Shown here piece by piece: positions 42,792 to 50,415 of a stretch of DNA of 64,000 nucleotides. The notes below the pieces were generated by a model. It saw only the letters and a list, made by a program, of their open reading frames with translations, was not told the DNA's origin and made no database searches. The stretch spans positions 1 through 64,000 of the forward strand of contig NZ_VTXE01000029.1 in NCBI RefSeq assembly GCF_013114595.1, given 5' to 3'. Position 1 is the stretch's first letter. Each line of letters begins with the position of its first letter. Source of the stretch: Vibrio sp. 99-8-1. Lineage in GTDB: Bacteria > Pseudomonadota > Gammaproteobacteria > Enterobacterales > Vibrionaceae. The position numbers and the translations under genes were made by a program.

Positions 42792-42805
42792 ATTATTGAA
42801 AGAGA

Positions 42806-43816
42806 CTATTCAGGGTTGTTTTCAATAAACTCTTCTACTTTACGAACCATATCTGTGCTGCCGACAAAGAACGGAACGCGTTCATGCAGCTCAGTAGGCT
42901 TGAGCTCCATAATCCTATTTTTGCCATCAGAGGCAATACCACCTGCTTGCTCTATTAAGAATGCCATTGGGTTACATTCGTACAATAGGCGCAATTTACC
43001 TTTAGGGTGACTCTCTGTACTTGGATAGAGATAGATACCGCCTTTAAGTAAGTTTCGGTGGAAATCTGCCACAAGAGAACCAATATAACGAGACGTGTAT
43101 GGTCGGTTATCTTCAGGCACACTTTCCTGACAATATTTTATGTACTTTTTAACTCCCATCGGGAAACGAATATAGTTACCTTCGTTGATGGAGTAAATTT
43201 TTCCATCGTCAGGGATCATCATATTTTCATGAGATAGGCAAAATGAACCAATGGATGGGTCGTAAGTAAAGCCGTGAACACCGTTCCCGGTGGTGTATAC
43301 AAGCATTGTTGATGAACCGTAGATGACATATCCGGCAGCGACTTGTTTATCACCTGGTTGCAGGAAGTCTTCTTCTGTTGGCGGTGTGCCTACTGAAGAA
43401 ACACGTCTGTAGATAGAGAAGATGGTCCCTACCGAAACGTTAACATCAATATTGGAGGAACCATCTAATGGATCCATCAATACCACATACTTTGCGTTTT
43501 GGTTCAGTTCTTTATTAAACGCGACGGCTTCATCTTCTTCTTCACTGGCAACGCCACATACTTGATCTCGGGCTTCAAGTGCTGCTTTAAATTTGTCATT
43601 AGCGTAGAGGTCGAGCTTTTGCTGTTCTTCACCTTGAATGTTTTCGCTGCCAACTGCACCAGTAATATCAACAAGACCCGCTTTATTGATTTCACGGTTT
43701 ACAATTTTTGCGGCTAGACGAATGGAAGCCAAAAGAGAAGATAACTCACCACTTGCGTGTGGAAAGTCGTGCTGTTTTTCTACAATATATTCGCCAAGAG
43801 TGCGAAATTCAGACAT
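42806..43816 (-). CDS. fbp: Fructose-1,6-bisphosphatase class 1
   Basis: This is the gluconeogenic phosphatase, a cytoplasmic tetramer. It has 336 residues (E. coli 332). Metal and phosphate sites are seen in GVASEEEDEAVAF, VLMDPLDGSSNIDVNVSVGT and the C-terminal NPMAFLIEQAGGIASDGKNR. The AMP-site region at the N terminus (TLGEYIVEKQHDFPHASGEL) is present. AAGGATATAAC precedes the ATG. The gene faces ytfP, as in E. coli, but ppa, which lies between them there, is absent. Confidence 0.97.
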   Translation of the reverse strand: MSEFRTLGEYIVEKQHDFPHASGELSSLLASIRLAAKIVNREINKAGLVDITGAVGSENIQGEEQQKLDLYANDKFKAALEARDQVCGVASEEEDEAVAFNKELNQNAKYVVLMDPLDGSSNIDVNVSVGTIFSIYRRVSSVGTPPTEEDFLQPGDKQVAAGYVIYGSSTMLVYTTGNGVHGFTYDPSIGSFCLSHENMMIPDDGKIYSINEGNYIRFPMGVKKYIKYCQESVPEDNRPYTSRYIGSLVADFHRNLLKGGIYLYPSTESHPKGKLRLLYECNPMAFLIEQAGGIASDGKNRIMELKPTELHERVPFFVGSTDMVRKVEEFIENNPE

Positions 43817-43879
43817 GTTATATCCTTAACGTTGCTGATTATTTGGGGGAGTTTTGGTTACAATGTACATATGTTCGTT

Positions 43880-43907
43880 ATTATAGTTTCAGAGTAACCT
43901 TATCCAA
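43880..43907 (-). promoter_or_regulatory. fbp promoter (candidate)
   Basis: On the minus strand TTGGAT (43907-43902), a 16-base spacer and TATAAT (43885-43880) form a good promoter. Transcription would start near 43873, leaving a leader of about 57 bases. Confidence 0.55.
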
Positions 43908-44063
43908 CCTGATGATAAGTTAAGCGAATAGATCTAATTAGGTTGAATAATAACGAATTGTATGACATTAAACTTATTAAGAGTAATGAAGTAACTCCCT
44001 GATATTCAATTTGTTTTAGTGACCTATCACATTTAAATTGAAACGAAGGTAGAGCATTACGCA

Positions 44064-44091
44064 TTGACGTCGATTAGATCACGTTTTCAAT
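44064..44091 (+). promoter_or_regulatory. mpl promoter (candidate)
   Basis: TTGACG (44064-44069) and TTCAAT (44086-44091) are separated by 16 bases. Only the -35 is close to consensus. The site lies 25 bp before the mpl start. Confidence 0.35.
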
Positions 44092-44115
44092 CATTTTAGT
44101 TAGGAACTGTTTTTA

Positions 44116-45486
44116 ATGCACATTCATATATTGGGTATCTGCGGCACGTTTATGGGAGGCGCAGCTGTGCTTGCTCGTCAACTTGGGCATAAAGTGACGG
44201 GGTGTGACGCGAATGTTTACCCTCCGATGAGCACTTTACTCGAATCCCAAGGAATAGAGATTATTGAAGGCTTTGATCCCAAGCAGTTAGAGCCTGCTCC
44301 AGATTTGGTTGTCATTGGTAATGCCATGAGTCGTGGCAACCCTTGTGTTGAATATGTTCTTAACAAAAACCTAAAATATACCTCTGGACCTCAGTGGCTT
44401 CAGGAGTTTTTATTGCACGACCGATGGGTCCTTGCGGTGTCAGGAACTCATGGAAAAACAACCACTTCTAGTATGCTGTCATGGATTCTAGAGGATTGTG
44501 GATACGCGCCTGGTTTCTTGGTTGGCGGGGTATTAGGGAACTTTGGAGTATCGGCTCGTCTTGGAGACAGCATGTTTTTTGTTGTTGAAGCTGATGAGTA
44601 TGACAGTGCTTTTTTCGACAAGCGTTCTAAGTTTGTTCACTACCACCCTAGAACACTCGTCATGAACAACCTTGAGTTTGATCATGCTGACATTTTTGAT
44701 GATCTGGAAGCGATTAAAAAACAATTTCATCATTTGGTACGAACGGTTCCGGGTAATGGTCGTATTTTATCACCGAAGCAAGATGAGGCGTTGCAGGATG
44801 TTTTACAACGTGGTTGTTGGAGTGAGCTTGAGTTCTCGGGTAATGATGTTGAATGGAATGTAGAGAAAATCACTAAAGATGGTCGCCAGTTTAAGGTGCT
44901 GTTCAATGGTGAACAAGTTGGTGAAGTTCATTGGGACTTGGTTGGTGACCATAATGTTAGCAATGCTCTTATGGCGATATCTGCGGCTCGACATGTGGGA
45001 GTCACGCCTGATCTCGCCTGTGAATCCCTTGGCAAATTTATTAATACTAAGCGTCGTTTAGAGTTAAAAGGGGTGATTGGCGATGTTTCTGTGTACGATG
45101 ATTTTGCTCATCATCCTACCGCTATAGCGCTGACTTTAGATGGCCTAAGAAATAACAAGCCATCAGCAAATATTATTGCGGTGCTTGAGCCACGATCAGC
45201 AACCATGAAAATGGGTGTTCATAAAGAGGCGTTAGCTAACTCGTTAGCAAAGGCAGACTCTGTTTACCTTTTCCAGCCAGAAACGCTTTCTTGGTCTGTT
45301 GATGAGGTGGCACAACATTGTACTCAGCCAACTTCTGTTGGTGCTAGTGTTGATGAGTTGGTTGAACAGATCGTCTCACAAGCTCAGTGCGGGGATCAAA
45401 TTCTAGTCATGAGTAACGGCGGCTTTGAAGGCATTCATGACAAGTTGTTAGCAAAACTTGCAGATAAAAAGGCGAACCTACAATGA
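44116..45486 (+). CDS. mpl: UDP-N-acetylmuramate:tripeptide ligase (murein recycling)
   Basis: Mpl joins recycled L-Ala-gamma-D-Glu-meso-DAP to UDP-MurNAc, feeding old cell wall peptide back into synthesis. It has 456 residues (E. coli 457). It starts MHIHILGICGTFMGGAAVLA. The ATP loop is VSGTHGKTTTSSMLSWIL. EADEYDSAFFDKRSKFVHYH and YDDFAHHPTAIALTLDGLR are characteristic. Its stop overlaps the ubiX start (ATGA). Confidence 0.96.
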   Translation: MHIHILGICGTFMGGAAVLARQLGHKVTGCDANVYPPMSTLLESQGIEIIEGFDPKQLEPAPDLVVIGNAMSRGNPCVEYVLNKNLKYTSGPQWLQEFLLHDRWVLAVSGTHGKTTTSSMLSWILEDCGYAPGFLVGGVLGNFGVSARLGDSMFFVVEADEYDSAFFDKRSKFVHYHPRTLVMNNLEFDHADIFDDLEAIKKQFHHLVRTVPGNGRILSPKQDEALQDVLQRGCWSELEFSGNDVEWNVEKITKDGRQFKVLFNGEQVGEVHWDLVGDHNVSNALMAISAARHVGVTPDLACESLGKFINTKRRLELKGVIGDVSVYDDFAHHPTAIALTLDGLRNNKPSANIIAVLEPRSATMKMGVHKEALANSLAKADSVYLFQPETLSWSVDEVAQHCTQPTSVGASVDELVEQIVSQAQCGDQILVMSNGGFEGIHDKLLAKLADKKANLQ

Positions 45487-46100
45487 GTAAAGAAAAATGC
45501 ATCACGCTGGCATTTACCGGTGCGTCGGGTGCGCCTTATGGATTGAGGCTACTAGAGTGTTTGCTTGCGGCTGACTATAAAGTGTTTTTACTTATCTCAT
45601 CGGCGGCCAGAGTTGTGATGGCGACGGAGCACAACTTAAAGTTGCCAGCTTCACCTGAAGCGGCAAAAGATGTTTTGCTTGAGCATCTGTCTTGTGATGC
45701 CGAGAAACTTGTTGTTTGTGGGAAAGAAGAGTGGTTTTCACCGGTTGCATCGGGGAGTGCAGCACCGAAACAGATGGTTGTTTGCCCTTGCTCAGCAGGT
45801 AGTGTGGCATCCATTGCTCACGGTATGTCTGATAACTTGATCGAAAGAGCAGCAGATGTGGTGCTTAAAGAGCGAGGTCAGTTGTTATTGGTTGTGCGAG
45901 AAACGCCATTTTCAACACTACACCTAGAAAACATGCATAAGCTGTCTCAGATGGGAGTCACTATTATGCCCGCCGCTCCTGGTTTTTATCATCAGCCTAA
46001 AACCATTGATGACTTGGTGGATTTTATGGTGGCCAGAATTCTAGACCATTTAGGTGTGGAGCAAGGACTGGTTCCTCGCTGGGGATACGATCAAAGGTAA
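45483..46100 (+). CDS. ubiX: Flavin prenyltransferase UbiX
   Basis: UbiX prenylates reduced FMN to make the prFMN cofactor of the UbiD decarboxylase in ubiquinone synthesis. It has 205 residues. The flavin site is TGASGAPYGLRLLECLL, then PCSAGSVASIAHGMSDNLIE and RETPFSTLHLENMHKLSQMG, the prenyl-site block. Translation is probably coupled to mpl through the ATGA overlap. The short palindrome AGAGTTAACTCT lies about 30 bases after the stop. Confidence 0.95.
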   Translation: MSKEKCITLAFTGASGAPYGLRLLECLLAADYKVFLLISSAARVVMATEHNLKLPASPEAAKDVLLEHLSCDAEKLVVCGKEEWFSPVASGSAAPKQMVVCPCSAGSVASIAHGMSDNLIERAADVVLKERGQLLLVVRETPFSTLHLENMHKLSQMGVTIMPAAPGFYHQPKTIDDLVDFMVARILDHLGVEQGLVPRWGYDQR

Positions 46101-46234
46101 GTGGATTCGATCAACCATGAAAGGCGTTTTTTCAGAGTTAACTCTATTTCATCATCGTATCAGTTATTATCGCTAGCGATGTTTTCACAGTAAACAATAG
46201 CTACTGACGTCAATTCCGATTACAATCTTTCTGA

Positions 46235-46328
46235 CTCAACGGGGTGCTGCAAAAAGAATTTTTGTGGCTGAGATTAAGCAATTAGAACCCGAACACCTGA
46301 ACCAGATAATACTGGCGTAGGAATTGAG
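46235..46328 (+). promoter_or_regulatory. Thiamine pyrophosphate (TPP) riboswitch
   Basis: P1 pairs CTCAA (46235-46239) with TTGAG (46324-46328). Between them lie the conserved THI-box elements: CGGGGTGC, GGCTGAGA, ACCCG, ACACCTGAACCAGATAATAC and GCGTAGGAA. The aptamer lies 61 bases upstream of thiB, so it controls the thiamine transporter, as known for many thiBPQ operons. Confidence 0.97.
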
Positions 46329-46381
46329 GCAGGATGTTTGTGTTTATCCTCACTCAACCCTGTGCCGCTCATAACAAGGAG
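46324..46381 (+). promoter_or_regulatory. Expression platform of the TPP riboswitch
   Basis: The 3-prime strand of P1 (TTGAG, 46324-46328) can instead pair with CTCAA at 46353-46357, reinforced by AGGAT/ATCCT (46331-46335 with 46346-46350). This excludes P1. When P1 forms, the freed TCCT could pair with AGGA of the ribosome site (AAGGAG, 46376-46381). No T-run follows, so control of translation rather than termination is inferred. Confidence 0.6.
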
Positions 46382-46389
46382 AGCGTCCA

Positions 46390-47373
46390 GTGAAATATAC
46401 TATTTCCGCACTTGCACTAGCCCTATCGTTTTCTGCCTCCGCAGAACAAACCTTAACTGTATATACCTACGACTCATTTGCTTCTGATTGGGGTCCTGGC
46501 CCGAAAATTGAAAAAGCGTTTGAAGAAAAGTGTGGTTGTGATTTACAGTTTGTCGCCTTAGATGATGGTGTTTCAATCCTTAATCGTCTGCGATTAGAAG
46601 GAAAGAATAGCAAGGCGGATGTTATTGTTGGTTTGGACACCAATTTAATGGCAGAAGCGACCAATACGGGCTTGCTTGAGCAACACAATGTAGATACATC
46701 GAACATCACATTACCAAATGGTTGGTCTGATCAAACTTTCGTACCATTCGATTTCGGTTATTTCGCTTTTGTTTATAACAAAGAGACATTAACTAACCCG
46801 CCAAAAAGTTTAAAAGAGTTGGTTGAAAGAGATGACGAGTTAAAAGTGATCTACCAAGATCCAAGAACATCGACTCCCGGACAAGGTTTAATGCTATGGA
46901 TGAAATCTGTATATGGCGATAAAGCCTCAGAAGCTTGGACTAAGCTATCTGCTAAGACAGTCACAGTCACCAAAGGTTGGTCTGAAGCTTACTCTATGTT
47001 TTTGAAAGGTGAGTCCGACATGGTGCTCTCATATACCACATCACCGGCCTATCACCTTATTGCAGAAAATGAAAGCAAATATAAGGCTGCAGATTTTGCC
47101 GAAGGTCACTACATGCAAGTAGAAGTTGCGGCTAAAGTGAAAAGCAGCAAAAACACAGCATTGGCCGATGAGTTTATGGCCTTCATTTTGTCAGATGAGT
47201 TTCAAACGGTAATGCCTACGGGTAACTGGATGTATCCAGTGACGAATGTGGCATTACCAGACGGGTTTGAATCACTAACGGTACCAAAACAAGCTCTTAC
47301 ATTTACACCACAACAGGTAGAAAAGATGCGTAAACCGTGGATTCGTGAATGGCAGAGCGCATTAACGAAGTAA
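46390..47373 (+). CDS. thiB: Thiamine ABC transporter substrate-binding protein
   Basis: ThiB is the periplasmic receptor for thiamine and its phosphates. It has 327 residues, the first 18 a signal peptide (cleavage after FSASA). The start codon is GTG, with AAGGAG 8 bases upstream. Family marks are TVYTYDSFASDWGPGPKIEK, KADVIVGLDTNLMAEA and YQDPRTSTPGQGLMLWMKSV. It is the first gene of thiBPQ under the TPP riboswitch, but here it is separated from thiP by 401 bases. Confidence 0.95.
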   Translation: MKYTISALALALSFSASAEQTLTVYTYDSFASDWGPGPKIEKAFEEKCGCDLQFVALDDGVSILNRLRLEGKNSKADVIVGLDTNLMAEATNTGLLEQHNVDTSNITLPNGWSDQTFVPFDFGYFAFVYNKETLTNPPKSLKELVERDDELKVIYQDPRTSTPGQGLMLWMKSVYGDKASEAWTKLSAKTVTVTKGWSEAYSMFLKGESDMVLSYTTSPAYHLIAENESKYKAADFAEGHYMQVEVAAKVKSSKNTALADEFMAFILSDEFQTVMPTGNWMYPVTNVALPDGFESLTVPKQALTFTPQQVEKMRKPWIREWQSALTK

Positions 47374-47434
47374 TGTAAGCCTAGTGCCGTGTAGTCAACT
47401 ACGCAATCAGGCGATAACGCAGTAGAAAATGACA

Positions 47435-47559
47435 ACAAATGCTGCCCGAAGGGTTCATCTAAAAGCGCCTTGAGCTGTGCTATGAGTCGTTGGCATAGAA
47501 TAACTATGCTACTCTCCTCATGCCTTGCTCAAAACGCTTTTAGACTGAACAACATTTGT
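47435..47559. repeat. 125-bp imperfect palindrome (intergenic element 1)
   Basis: The arms match over most of their length: ACAAATG/CATTTGT, TTCA/TGAA, TCTAAAAGCG/CGCTTTTAGA, TTGAGC/GCTCAA, ATGAG/CTCAT, closing on GCATAG-N5-CTATGC at 47493-47509. Size and symmetry resemble ERIC-type elements of enterobacteria and vibrios, but the sequence is not the ERIC consensus I know. It lies between thiB and thiP and would fold into one long RNA hairpin. Confidence 0.75.
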
Positions 47560-47599
47560 ACTTGAAAAGTCAACAGACTCTAGTGATGGCTTTAAAAAA

Positions 47600-47695
47600 C
47601 CTCAGTTCGAGATAAAAAATTAGAACCGCCTGTATCGTCATGGGCCTAGACGCTAAAAAGTGCTAACGAGAGGCTTAGCGTATTTCGAATTGAGG
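47600..47695. repeat. 96-bp imperfect palindrome (intergenic element 2)
   Basis: CCTCAGTTCGAGATA (47600-47614) pairs with TATTTCGAATTGAGG (47681-47695) at 13 of 15 positions. An inner pair, CGCTAA (47651-47656) and TTAGCG (47675-47680), adds a second stem. It lies 40 bases after element 1. There is no ORF in it, so it looks like a small repeated element without transposase. Confidence 0.65.
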
Positions 47696-47774
47696 TAAGT
47701 AGTACCGTACTTAGGTGTTTTCCGGAACAGAATGTATTTTTACAAGATAATTAATGTCGTTGATATAAGTTGCT

Positions 47775-49352
47775 ATGCAGAAAACTCCTAAGCTGGGTGT
47801 CGCTGTTGCCATCATCATTTTAACCTTTGTGCTTTCCGCATTAAGCGCACTGCTGTTTTATACTCCAGACATTCAGGTGTCTGGTTTTTGGCAAGACAGT
47901 TATTATCGCCATGTCACGGTATTTAGCTTTTACCAAGCTTTTCTCTCAACTTTATTGAGTGTTGGCTTGGCTGTTCCTGTTGCTCACTCCCTCTCTCGGC
48001 GGAATTTTTACGGTAAATCCATCTTGCTTAAAGTGTTCTCTACTACATTGGTTTTGCCTGTGTTGGTGGGGGTGTTTGGACTGCTGGCTATTTATGGTAA
48101 TAGCGGTTTATTGGCAGAACTGTTTGTTTGGTTTGATAGTAAGTTGCCATTTTCTATTTATGGTTTAAACGGCATTTTACTTGCTCATCTATTCTTCAAT
48201 CTTCCTTATGCTAGTCGTCTTTTATATCATTCTTTAGCATCTATCCCAGAGGAGCAGCATAAACTGTGTGCGCATTTAGGTATGAGCCACTGGTACAAAT
48301 TTAGATGGGTTGAATGGCCAAGACTAAGACAACAACTTCCTCATGTCTGTGGCTTAGTGTTTATGTTGTGCTTTACCAGTTTCGCTACCGTGATGGCGCT
48401 AGGTGGTGGGCCTAAATCGACCACCATTGAGTTGGCCATTTATCAGGCCATTAAATTTGATTTTGATCTGCAAGCTGGCGCTATTTTAGCGATCTGGCAG
48501 ATGCTGTTGTGCGCCTTATTGTCCTTGTCTATCCAGCGGTTAGCCAAGTCTAGTACCTTTGTTTCTAGCCACTCAGGCGGAAATATTGCGGTAACAAAAG
48601 ATAATGTTAAAGCTAAGTGTTGGGATGCATTTTGGATACTGTTCGCGGTGACACTGGTGATTCCACCATTAATAATGGTGGTGATCAGCGGAATGAATTC
48701 ACAGTTAGTAACCGTCATAACCAGCAGTGATTTTTGGTCAGCGTTAACCGCTTCAATACTGATCGCACTCGCGGCATCCGTGCTAGCCTTGGCTAGCGGA
48801 ATGGCTATTTTGATGACCAGCCGAGCATGGCGTATGAATAACAAACATCATCACGCGGATGGTATTGAGCTCGTCGGGACTATTATTCTGGTGACCCCCA
48901 GCTTAGTGATCAGCGTTGGATTGTTTTTGTTGCTACGCTACCTCGGAGATGTATTTCAATACGCAGCGATTATTGTGGTGGTGGTGAACAGTTTAATGGC
49001 GCTTCCTTATGTGATTAAAACCTTGTCTCAGCCTATGCTGCATCTTGCCCAGCAGTATCATCTATTGGCTGCAAGTTTGGGAATGAAGGGGTTTTCTCGC
49101 TTTTATTTACTCGAGTGGAGAGCGCTTCATAAGCCCATTGCTTATGCCTTTTCCATCAGTTTTATGTTCTCTGTAGGGGATCTAAGTGCTATTGCGCTAT
49201 TTGGCAGCCAAGAGTTCAAAACGTTGCCCTTATATCTTTTCCAGTTATTAGGCAGCTATCAAATGGATGCGGCTGCGGTTGTTGCCTTGAGTTTATTGAT
49301 TCTAAGCCTAGGTTGTTTTAGTGCGGTAGAACGTTTTTTTAGGAGAAGTTAA
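47775..49352 (+). CDS. thiP: Thiamine ABC transporter permease
   Basis: This inner-membrane permease has 525 residues (E. coli 536) and about twelve membrane segments in two homologous halves. Each half carries an ABC permease EAA-type loop, seen near LPYASRLLYHSLASIPEEQH and MLHLAQQYHLLAASLGMKGF. It moves thiamine delivered by ThiB. Its TAA shares one base with the ATG of thiQ. The ribosome site before the ATG at 47775 is weak (AGTTGC), and the 401-base gap upstream is unusual for this operon. Confidence 0.93.
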   Translation: MQKTPKLGVAVAIIILTFVLSALSALLFYTPDIQVSGFWQDSYYRHVTVFSFYQAFLSTLLSVGLAVPVAHSLSRRNFYGKSILLKVFSTTLVLPVLVGVFGLLAIYGNSGLLAELFVWFDSKLPFSIYGLNGILLAHLFFNLPYASRLLYHSLASIPEEQHKLCAHLGMSHWYKFRWVEWPRLRQQLPHVCGLVFMLCFTSFATVMALGGGPKSTTIELAIYQAIKFDFDLQAGAILAIWQMLLCALLSLSIQRLAKSSTFVSSHSGGNIAVTKDNVKAKCWDAFWILFAVTLVIPPLIMVVISGMNSQLVTVITSSDFWSALTASILIALAASVLALASGMAILMTSRAWRMNNKHHHADGIELVGTIILVTPSLVISVGLFLLLRYLGDVFQYAAIIVVVVNSLMALPYVIKTLSQPMLHLAQQYHLLAASLGMKGFSRFYLLEWRALHKPIAYAFSISFMFSVGDLSAIALFGSQEFKTLPLYLFQLLGSYQMDAAAVVALSLLILSLGCFSAVERFFRRS

Positions 49353-50062
49353 TGCTAAATATTGATGAAGTGAGTTATCAGTATCATCAAGAGTTGTTTC
49401 AATTTAATGCTTCTATTGAAAAAGGCAGCATTACCGCATTGATGGGGCCAAGTGGTGCAGGAAAATCAACCTTGCTGGCGTTAATCGCAGGATTTATATT
49501 GCCGAAAAAAGGCGATATTACAGTGAATGGTGATTCGATATTAGCTCAAGAGCCTCATCAACGTCCTTTTGCCATGCTGTTTCAAGAACATAATCTTTTT
49601 ACTCACCTTACCGTAAGAGAGAACATCGCGTTAGGGCTTCATCCCGGATTAAAACTGTCAGCGCAACAGCAGAAGCAAGTGCTAGAGGCAAGTCAACAAG
49701 TTGGGCTTGAACAGTTGTTAGATAGAAAACCAGAACAGTTATCTGGTGGGCAGAAGCAACGAGTGGCTCTGGCTCGCTGTTTTGTTCAGCCCCATTCTGT
49801 TTGGTTACTGGATGAACCTTTTTCCGCTCTTGATCCTATATTAAGAGAAGAGATGCTAATACTGGTGAAACAGCTGGCAAAAGAGCGTGATATTACCATT
49901 GTAATGGTGACTCACCACCTAGCAGATGCGCTCTCAATTGCTTCAGATTTTGTATTTTTAGCTCAAGGTAACGTTCAGGTGAGCGATAAAATAGCAAGAC
50001 TGCAGGATCATCATAATAACGAGCTACTCAATGAGTTTGTCCATGCTGGTGGACACTCATAA
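49352..50062 (+). CDS. thiQ: Thiamine ABC transporter ATP-binding protein
   Basis: This is the ATPase of the thiamine importer, 236 residues. Walker A is GPSGAGKST (32-40), the Q-loop FAMLFQEHNLFTHLTVRENI, the signature LSGGQKQRVALARCF, Walker B VWLLDEPFSALDP and the H-loop MVTHH. The start overlaps the thiP stop by one base. GGAGAAG precedes the ATG. Confidence 0.95.
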   Translation: MLNIDEVSYQYHQELFQFNASIEKGSITALMGPSGAGKSTLLALIAGFILPKKGDITVNGDSILAQEPHQRPFAMLFQEHNLFTHLTVRENIALGLHPGLKLSAQQQKQVLEASQQVGLEQLLDRKPEQLSGGQKQRVALARCFVQPHSVWLLDEPFSALDPILREEMLILVKQLAKERDITIVMVTHHLADALSIASDFVFLAQGNVQVSDKIARLQDHHNNELLNEFVHAGGHS

Positions 50063-50415
50063 CAGCATCAGCAATGATTCACTTTATTCGTTCGCGCAGT
50101 CGGAAAATGAAGCGTGTTGAAGAGCAAATTTAAATCACGTTTTATTTGCAGGTGCTTTTAGCCGCTAGTGTTAAAAAGAATGGTGAAATCTCACCTTTCT
50201 CCGTGACCTGTATTGCCGCATCAAGTACTATTGCCGCCCTTTCTGAGCAATGGTCTTTTTGAGCCTTTACGAAGAGAGATGAAAGATTAAAACAAGATTA
50301 CAATTAAACTATGCTTTATATGCAAACATGACTATTTTAGTTGTTATTAGGTCAGTAGACCCTAGCATGGTGATATTTAATTGGCTGAATGACGAAATAA
50401 GAGGTAATCAACTTT
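50063..50415. other. thiQ-rapA intergenic region
   Basis: These 353 bases hold a weak hairpin, GGTGA-AATC-TCACC with TTTCT after it (50182-50200), which may end the thiBPQ transcript. No clear promoter for rapA was found; TATATG near 50318 is a possible -10 box. No ORF of note. Confidence 0.4.

Noticed and set aside
47202..47438. Minus-strand frame over the thiB end and downstream gap
   Set aside because: Overlaps thiB antisense with no start signal.
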